From positions 1 through 10,923 of the forward strand of contig JBBITW010000124.1 in assembly GCA_037440525.1 (NCBI GenBank): DNA of 10,923 nucleotides. The letters are read 5' to 3'. The notes beneath the pieces were generated by a model. It was given only the letters and a program-made list of their open reading frames with translations, was not told the origin of the DNA and searched no databases. The DNA comes from JBBITW01 sp037440525 (GTDB lineage: Bacteria; Desulfobacterota; BSN033; UBA1163). Each line of letters begins with the position of its first letter. Positions within the stretch are counted from its first letter, which is position 1. The translations under genes and the position numbers were made by a program. Below, piece after piece: positions 6,651 to 10,923 of the stretch.

Positions 6651-8996
6651 TTATGCTCTGTAAACCTTTACCCTCGTATTAAAAAATACGGCTTGTCCAC
6701 TTATATGATCATAATCTATTCCTATTACCTCATTAGGATTTACCCCAATCCCTTTTTGCCATTTCCCGTAAGAATAGTGTCCCTGTCCTGAGGGGATAGC
6801 CACAACATACGGGTGAATCCCCTCAGATAATTTTACCTTTGCCTTAATCTTACCAAATGGAGATTCAACCCATACAGTCTGACCGTCCTTAAGCTTTAGA
6901 GTTTTTGCTATTTCAGAATTTATCTCTATCAAGGTTTCCCACCCAACTCCATGCATGGGTAAGAATATCTCCTGTGCCCATGGATAGTTCTGGCTTCCAT
7001 TCTCAAAGACCATTAAAGGTTGATATGGTAATGATACAAAGGGATATTGATTCTTATCCCCTAAGAATCTGATCTCTTTATAGTGGGGGAGGTAATCCTG
7101 AATTTCCCCAGATTCTTTCTTTATTCGGGAGATCAAGGATTTTAGGTTTCCTGAGGAAAATTCAAATTTCTTTGAAGGAGTGTGAAATATGCGATCGTAT
7201 TTTTTGTATTCATATTCTTTCCCGACTCCTACACCCTTTTTAAGAAATTCTGGCCAGGGAAGAATTGTTTCGGTTCTGAATTTGACAAAACCTTCTCCAT
7301 TATCTCCTATATTTTCAAAATATCTGGCAAGTGTTCCACCCAATTTTTTCGATATCTCAAAAAGGATGTCAATTACAGAACGGGAACTGGCATAGGGAGT
7401 AACCACGGGTTGTTTCAACTTAACTTCCGCAAAGCCCGATGCTGGTGGTGAGTGATCATAACCCCATTCCTCTAAGAATGTAGTGGATGGGAGGAGAATA
7501 TCTGCATATAAGGCCATTTCACTGATGAATGGAGAAATATGAACATAATAGGGAATCTTTTTTAATGTCTTTTCCCAGCGAGCAGGCCCTGGAGCAATCA
7601 TATTGAAGTTGCTATTAAAACCGATGGCCATATCAATTGGGTAGGGAATCCCTTCTGAAATAGATTCTGGGATCTGATTCGTTACAACCTTTGCAGCAGG
7701 AAACCTATCTGTTCCCCGAAGGTCAATAATCGGCTTAAGGTTCCCTTTCTTTGCAATCTCATCCTCTACCAATTGAGGCATGGGTTTGTAGTATGGGTTT
7801 TCCTGATAGATGACTCCACCTGGTACGTCTATGCTTCCCACCAATGCATTAAGACAATAAATAGCATAACTCCTATATGAACCATCAGGCCAACTGATAG
7901 CTCCCTTCCCTCTTATGGCAATAGATGGTTTTGTTGTGGCAAATTCTCTCGCAATTCTCTGAATGGTTTCGGGCTCAATACCAATAATTTTTGATAAATT
8001 TCCCGGGTTATATTGATTGAGGACCAAACTTTTATACGAATCGAATCCCGTGGTCCAATCTTTTATAAATCCCTTATCATAAAGTTCATCCCTTAGTATG
8101 ACATGAGCAATGGCCATAGCCAGAGCCCCTTCTGAGCCAGGATTTATGGGTATCCACTCATCAGCCTTTGCCGAAGTAATGGAGTATCTTGGACTGATCA
8201 CCACAACTTTTGTTCGATTTGGTTTCTCTCGCCGAAATCTTCCCCACTTTCTTAAAAATCGTGATAAGGGTCTGGATGATTCAAGCATATCCCCACCAAA
8301 GGCTAAAATATAATTAGTGTGATCAAAGTCATAAGCAGTATGGGTATAGTGTCCATCTGCCATCCAGTTACCCGATTTCTCTGTTTCGTTGTCCAGTCCA
8401 TCTCCTGAAATGATATTGGGTGTTCCAAAGTATTTTGCGAATCTAAGGATAAGATCCTCTGTCGCAATAGTATTTAATCCATAAAATAATAAAAGTTTGT
8501 TGGGTTCACCCATGTCTCTAAGTTTCTTTAACCTATTTGTTATTTCCTCCAGGGCTTGATCCCATGAAATAGGAATCCATTTAGGATCAACCTCTTTCCC
8601 TTTTTCACTATTTGTTCTTCTTAGTGGGGTCCCTATACGTTCAGTGTCATACAATACCTGAAGGCTGATGTGGGCTCGGGGGCATATCTTTCCTTCAGAG
8701 ACTTTCGAATATGGATTTCCGGTCACCTTTACCGCTTTACCAGCCATGACTTTTACTCTAATGGCACAGCGTCCTGAACAGTTCAAACAAGATGTGTTTA
8801 TCCATCTCTCTTTAGGGGTCTTTAATTGAGTTTCTTGTAATAAAGGCAGTGCATTTTTGGAATTTGATTGCCCAAATATCTGATTTGCCCCGATAACAGC
8901 TCCAGTTATTGCTGATAACTTTAGAAACGTTCTTCTGTTTAATTTAATACTGGGTTGCTTATTTTCTTTTGAATCATTTAAGTTTCCCTTTTTCAT
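6651..8996 (-). CDS. Tat-exported molybdopterin (bisPGD) oxidoreductase catalytic subunit, DMSO reductase family
   Basis: This 781-residue protein begins with a Tat signal: 'NRRTFLKLSAITGAVIGA' at residues 20-37. Its N-terminal cubane motif is Cys70-x2-Cys73-x3-Cys77-x27-Cys105. The body has the usual MopB pattern ('FGGDMLESSRP' at 233-243, 'PGSEGALAMAIAHVIL', 'IRGKGA', 'ILLPSTTFLEEWGYDHSPP'). It ends with the dinucleotide-binding domain ('LKLKDGQTVWVESPFGKIKA' to 'PSGQGHYSYG'). Length and partners fit the polysulfide/thiosulfate/tetrathionate/arsenate reductase side of the family, but the substrate cannot be assigned. By position, the Mo/W ligand site after 'FGTPN' appears to be Asp202 rather than Cys, Ser or Sec (inference from remembered relatives). 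GGAAAGGG lies directly before the start. First gene of the operon. Confidence 0.95.
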   Translation of the reverse strand: MKKGNLNDSKENKQPSIKLNRRTFLKLSAITGAVIGANQIFGQSNSKNALPLLQETQLKTPKERWINTSCLNCSGRCAIRVKVMAGKAVKVTGNPYSKVSEGKICPRAHISLQVLYDTERIGTPLRRTNSEKGKEVDPKWIPISWDQALEEITNRLKKLRDMGEPNKLLLFYGLNTIATEDLILRFAKYFGTPNIISGDGLDNETEKSGNWMADGHYTHTAYDFDHTNYILAFGGDMLESSRPLSRFLRKWGRFRREKPNRTKVVVISPRYSITSAKADEWIPINPGSEGALAMAIAHVILRDELYDKGFIKDWTTGFDSYKSLVLNQYNPGNLSKIIGIEPETIQRIAREFATTKPSIAIRGKGAISWPDGSYRSYAIYCLNALVGSIDVPGGVIYQENPYYKPMPQLVEDEIAKKGNLKPIIDLRGTDRFPAAKVVTNQIPESISEGIPYPIDMAIGFNSNFNMIAPGPARWEKTLKKIPYYVHISPFISEMALYADILLPSTTFLEEWGYDHSPPASGFAEVKLKQPVVTPYASSRSVIDILFEISKKLGGTLARYFENIGDNGEGFVKFRTETILPWPEFLKKGVGVGKEYEYKKYDRIFHTPSKKFEFSSGNLKSLISRIKKESGEIQDYLPHYKEIRFLGDKNQYPFVSLPYQPLMVFENGSQNYPWAQEIFLPMHGVGWETLIEINSEIAKTLKLKDGQTVWVESPFGKIKAKVKLSEGIHPYVVAIPSGQGHYSYGKWQKGIGVNPNEVIGIDYDHISGQAVFFNTRVKVYRA

Positions 8997-9033
8997 TCCC
9001 TTTCCTCAAATAATAATTTAAGGATATTTTTTG

Positions 9034-9062
9034 ATTATTAAATTAAATATAAACTTTGTGAA
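9034..9062 (-). promoter_or_regulatory. Candidate sigma70 promoter of the molybdopterin operon
   Basis: On the minus strand TTCACA (9062-9057) and AATAAT (9039-9034) are separated by 17 bp, each differing from consensus by one base. Transcription would begin near 9027, giving a leader of about 30 nt before the ATG at 8996. A second TTGACA-like box further upstream (9110-9105) has no good -10 at normal spacing. Confidence 0.5.
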
Positions 9063-9079
9063 AAAATTTACTTGTTCAC
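9058..9079. promoter_or_regulatory. Possible operator: imperfect palindrome over the -35 box
   Basis: GTGAA at 9058-9062 and TTCAC at 9075-9079 frame a 22-bp imperfect palindrome (8 of 11 positions symmetrical) that covers the proposed -35 box of the operon. The spacing is too wide for a CRP/FNR site. A dimeric regulator of another family could bind here, but no regulator gene is visible in the window. Confidence 0.25.
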
Positions 9080-9268
9080 TTTACTTAATATAATCCCGAA
9101 ATTTTGTCAAGAGATATAAACCAGAACTCTGAAAAAGTGCATAAATTTCCCCCTCACCTTAATCCTCTACCCTTGGGGAGCTTAGCCTCCCACGAACAAT
9201 GAAAATATTCAGGTTAAGGCAAAGGTTAGGAAGCCGGTTTAGGTAAAGTGAATGGGTGAAGGAAATTT

Positions 9269-9302
9269 TTTCTACCAGAGGCAAATCCACCTGTGGCAGA
9301 AA
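9269..9302. repeat. 34-bp palindromic repeat, degenerate copy of the CCGCCAGAGGCGG family
   Basis: TTTCTACCAGAGG (9269-9281) and CCTGTGGCAGAAA (9290-9302) form a 13-bp stem with two mismatches around an 8-base loop. It is recognisably related to the sequences at 10835-10873 and 10905-10923, in which TCC[GT]CCAGAGGCGGATC is seen. It forms the centre of the larger nested element. Confidence 0.6.
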
Positions 9303-9392
9303 GACCAATTGCCTGACCTATAAACAAAACTGGCTTCTTAGCCTTAACCTTCAAACCAACCACTCTTATTTTATAGGCAATTTAACTTCTAA

Positions 9393-9440
9393 ATGTCCGC
9401 ATTCGAAGGGTTTGGAACCCTACCTCCCCAATCATTCAAA
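9393..9440. repeat. Dispersed repeat arm, copy of 1732-1780
   Basis: The first 28 bases (9393-9420) are identical to 1732-1759. Similarity continues with substitutions through about 9453, matching the outer right arm of the first element (CTCCCCA, TCATT, CTTTTT). Both copies are in the plus orientation. Confidence 0.85.
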
Positions 9441-9468
9441 GGCTTTTTAAGAGACCTCTTAAAAAAAC

Positions 9469-9497
9469 TTGACAATGTTTTTGGAATTTGATATGAA
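9469..9497 (+). promoter_or_regulatory. Sigma70-type promoter of the TRAP solute-binding protein gene
   Basis: A perfect TTGACA at 9469-9474 is followed after exactly 17 bp by TATGAA at 9492-9497. Transcription would start near 9504, leaving an AT-rich leader of about 115 nt before the ATG at 9619. The promoter lies just outside the right arm of the repeat element. Confidence 0.6.
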
Positions 9498-9618
9498 TCT
9501 ATTTAAATCGAGCGCTTGTTCTATTTTCATTGCGATTTATAAAGAAGAACAAATAAAGAGTTAGAGCTTGAAAAATTTTTGAAGAGAAAAAATATATCAA
9601 AAAGAGAGGAGGTACAAT

Positions 9619-10611
9619 ATGGAAATTAAGAGGTCAAGAATTTTTTTATCAATCATTTTTATGGCAGCACTAACACTGATACCCTTTAGAATTTCATCTG
9701 GAGCGTCCCCAATAGAGATGAAGGCAGTATCATTCCTTCCTACAACGAGCGTTGAGGCAAAAATGTTTGTTGAATTCTTAGAAGAGGTTCAAAAGAAAGC
9801 TGGTGGGGTCCTAAAGATAAAATTTCTCGGCGGCCCAGAGGTCATGTCTTCCCGTGAGCAAATTGATGGCCTCCAATCAGGCGTTGTCCAGATTGCTATG
9901 ATTCCCCCCAGTTATTACGCAAAGAAAGTGCCGGCCATCAGTGCAGATTACCTGATAGGCTTATCGAGTATAGAAAAAAGAAAAAATGGATTTTACGACA
10001 TATTGGTTGAACTTACTGAAAAGGTTGATATGCGTTTTCTGGGCTGTATCAACTCAAAAATGGGGATGTACCTGTTTACAAATTTTCCAGTTAAAGACCC
10101 CAAAAATGATTTTAAAGGGAAAAAGCTCCGCACCTTAGAAACCTATGATAAATTTATAGAAGCCCTTGGTGCTGCTGGGGTTGTTGTCCCGAGAATGGAT
10201 ATCTATGCAGCTATGGAGCGTCGGGTCATTAATGGATTTTTTGCTCCAACATACCACATAAGGCAGTTTGGCCTTGTTGAGGTAGTAAAATATATCATAC
10301 ATCCCCTCATGTGGTGGGGAGGCGTATATATAAATCTCAATCTGAATACATGGAAGAAACTTCCTCCTGATATCCAGAAGATGATGATTGATACCATGGT
10401 TGAATTTGAAAAAAAGTGGGAACCTGTCTGGGCTAAACTGGATCAAGAAGAGATAGCAAGGATGAAGGAAAAGGGTATCAAAGAGATTAAATTCTCTCCC
10501 GATGATGAAAAATGGTTTATGAACCTTGCGATTACCAAGGAATGGGAAGACATCGCAAAAGATGATCCAGTTAATGCGAATAGAATAAAAAAATTTGTAT
10601 TTGGTAATTAA
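9619..10611 (+). CDS. TRAP transporter solute-binding protein, DctP family (periplasmic)
   Basis: The 330-residue protein opens with a Sec signal peptide: basic 'MEIKRSR', a hydrophobic core at about residues 8-23, and a likely cut after 'ISSGA' near residue 29. The mature part fits DctP/TAXI-like TRAP receptors. Arg171 in 'FKGKKLRTL' occupies the place of the conserved arginine that holds the ligand carboxylate, and 'AAMERRVINGFFAPT' (197-211) matches the 'aLq.G.vDG' segment. Length is typical. The ligand is probably an organic acid, not identifiable here. A very strong RBS (AGGAGGT, 9607-9613) supports the start. It is divergent from the redox operon. No dctQ or dctM follows in the remaining 312 bp, so the permease is beyond the window, elsewhere, or absent. 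Confidence 0.9.
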   Translation: MEIKRSRIFLSIIFMAALTLIPFRISSGASPIEMKAVSFLPTTSVEAKMFVEFLEEVQKKAGGVLKIKFLGGPEVMSSREQIDGLQSGVVQIAMIPPSYYAKKVPAISADYLIGLSSIEKRKNGFYDILVELTEKVDMRFLGCINSKMGMYLFTNFPVKDPKNDFKGKKLRTLETYDKFIEALGAAGVVVPRMDIYAAMERRVINGFFAPTYHIRQFGLVEVVKYIIHPLMWWGGVYINLNLNTWKKLPPDIQKMMIDTMVEFEKKWEPVWAKLDQEEIARMKEKGIKEIKFSPDDEKWFMNLAITKEWEDIAKDDPVNANRIKKFVFGN

Positions 10612-10715
10612 TTACCTTTTTATGTATCTTCAATTTAGATTTTTTAAAAAATTGGATCATCTCCAAAAAAGTTGACAAAATCTAAAGGATTCAAGGGGTC
10701 AAGGATTCAAGGGAA

Positions 10716-10830
10716 ATGCTTAAGAATTACAAAGAATTAAAAATTTAGTAAAGATCATATAAAAGCATGTTTAGATATTTACAAAAATAGAGATTATGAG
10801 AAGTTAAAAGAATTCTTAAGGCACTAATAA
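10716..10830 (+). pseudogene. Remnant of a four-helix-bundle (23S rRNA intervening-sequence type) protein gene
   Basis: From the ATG at 10716 the frame reads MLKNYKELKI, then two stops (TAG, TAA), then RSYK. Shifting by one base at about 10766 gives CLDIYKNRDYEKLKEFLRH and two stops. The composite resembles the usual start of the four-helix-bundle/IVS protein family (MxNYKELKVWQKSYELCLEIYK, from memory), with TAG where Trp and TAA where Gln would be, plus one frameshift. The rest of the roughly 120-residue protein is missing. The alignment is by eye and short, so the family call is tentative. Confidence 0.45.
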
Positions 10831-10834
10831 AGTC

Positions 10835-10873
10835 TTTTCCTCCAGAGGCGGATCCGATTTTATCGGAGTAAAA
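10835..10873. repeat. Palindromic repeat, CCGCCAGAGGCGG family, copy 2
   Basis: TTTTCCTCC (10836-10843 region) pairs with GGAGTAAAA (10865-10873). Inside, TCCGAT (10853-10858) pairs perfectly with ATCGGA (10862-10867) around TTT. The segment CCAGAGGCGGATC is shared with copy 3. It could fold as a cruciform or an RNA hairpin about 225 bp after the solute-binding protein stop; no U-run terminator is evident. Confidence 0.6.
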
Positions 10874-10904
10874 TAAGCACTTGAACCCTTGAATCCTAAA
10901 ATCC

Positions 10905-10923
10905 TTTCCGCCAGAGGCGGATC
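10905..10923. repeat. Palindromic repeat, CCGCCAGAGGCGG family, copy 3 (cut by window edge)
   Basis: TTTCCGCCAGAGGCGGATC reads to the last base of the window. CCGCC-AGA-GGCGG is itself a perfect short palindrome. The full repeat probably continues past the edge as the inverse copy, by comparison with the 34-bp form at 9269-9302. Confidence 0.6.

Larger units (their letters stand above)
9123..9460. repeat. Second MITE-like element: nested inverted repeats between the divergent genes
   Basis: Most of this gene-free stretch between the two divergent genes is occupied by roughly concentric inverted repeats. The outermost similarity is CTCTGAAAAAG near 9127 against CTTTTTAAGAG near 9443-9453. TTGGGGAG at 9173-9180 pairs with CTCCCCAA at 9424-9431. 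GGTTAAGGC...GGAAGCC at 9212-9237 pairs with GGCTTCTTAGCCTTAACC at 9332-9349. The 34-bp palindrome at 9269-9302 sits at the centre. The right arm shares 28 exact bases with the element at 1575-1796. The short frames inside have no RBS and look non-coding. The outer boundaries are approximate. Confidence 0.5.
10686..10898. repeat. Inverted-repeat unit with GGATTCAAGG ends
   Basis: The left end holds two tandem copies of AAGGATTCAAGGG (10685-10697 and 10701-10713). The right end holds the inverse, CCCTTGAATCCT (10887-10898). They enclose about 170 bp that include the decayed coding remnant at 10716-10830 and one palindromic repeat. This looks like a small mobile or formerly mobile unit; boundaries are approximate. 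Confidence 0.55.

Noticed and set aside
9105..9110. Minus-strand TTGACA as the -35 of the molybdopterin operon
   Set aside because: No acceptable -10 lies 16-18 bp downstream; the pair at 9062-9034 fits better and is closer to the gene.
9256..9450. Plus-strand 64-codon open frame in the intergenic region
   Set aside because: It runs through the palindrome and repeat arms, has no Shine-Dalgarno and no protein-like pattern; explained by the repeats.
10135..10446. Minus-strand 103-codon open frame
   Set aside because: Antisense shadow of the solute-binding protein gene.
10639..10652. ATTTTTTAAAAAAT palindrome just after the solute-binding protein gene as a terminator
   Set aside because: Perfectly symmetrical but purely A/T with no loop; it does not make a convincing intrinsic terminator.
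9269..10923. CRISPR-like array from the repeated palindromes
   Set aside because: Copies are divergent, irregularly spaced and separated by a gene; no regular spacers and no cas genes.

Overview
The window suggests an AT-rich, strictly anaerobic bacterium. The best guess is a sulfate-reducing or syntrophic member of the Desulfobacterota (former Deltaproteobacteria). This rests on gene content only: a tungsten-type aldehyde ferredoxin oxidoreductase, a Mo/W-bisPGD enzyme with FeS and NrfD partners, a heme-b/HdrD-type FeS oxidoreductase and a TRAP solute-binding protein. No rRNA, tRNA or CRISPR is visible.

Layout. A tight gene set runs leftward on the minus strand from about 9.0 kb to 1.9 kb. 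In transcription order it encodes: a Tat-exported molybdopterin catalytic subunit (8996-6651), a four-cluster FeS subunit (6640-5954), a ten-helix NrfD membrane subunit (5943-4747), a two-cluster ferredoxin with an extra four-Cys knuckle (4744-4232), a two-helix small membrane protein (4212-3991) and a heme-b/ferredoxin/double-CCG oxidoreductase (3921-1885). Gaps are 2 to 69 bp and each gene has its own Shine-Dalgarno, so this looks like one operon. Its likely promoter lies just upstream of 8996. After a 341-bp gap holding a hairpin and a small inverted-repeat element, an aldehyde ferredoxin oxidoreductase family gene follows on the same strand and runs off the left edge (1543-1). On the plus strand, divergent from the operon, a TRAP-type solute-binding protein gene (9619-10611) has a good sigma70-type promoter and a strong RBS. 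No permease gene follows it inside the window.

How the genes may work together (inference). The first three genes form a classical membrane oxidoreductase: periplasmic Mo/W catalysis, an FeS relay, and quinone exchange in NrfD. The next three look like a cytoplasmic/membrane electron-input arm: ferredoxin to a small membrane protein to a heme-b/HdrD-like protein, a family that passes electrons between soluble carriers and the quinone pool. An AOR-type enzyme could supply or accept low-potential electrons. The substrate cannot be read from the sequence.

The non-coding parts are unusually structured. Two small non-autonomous elements (about 1575-1796 and 9123-9460) share an exact 28-bp stretch. 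A palindromic 34-bp repeat family occurs three times. At the right end, inverted 'GGATTCAAGG' repeats enclose the remains of what looks like a four-helix-bundle (23S rRNA intervening-sequence type) protein gene.
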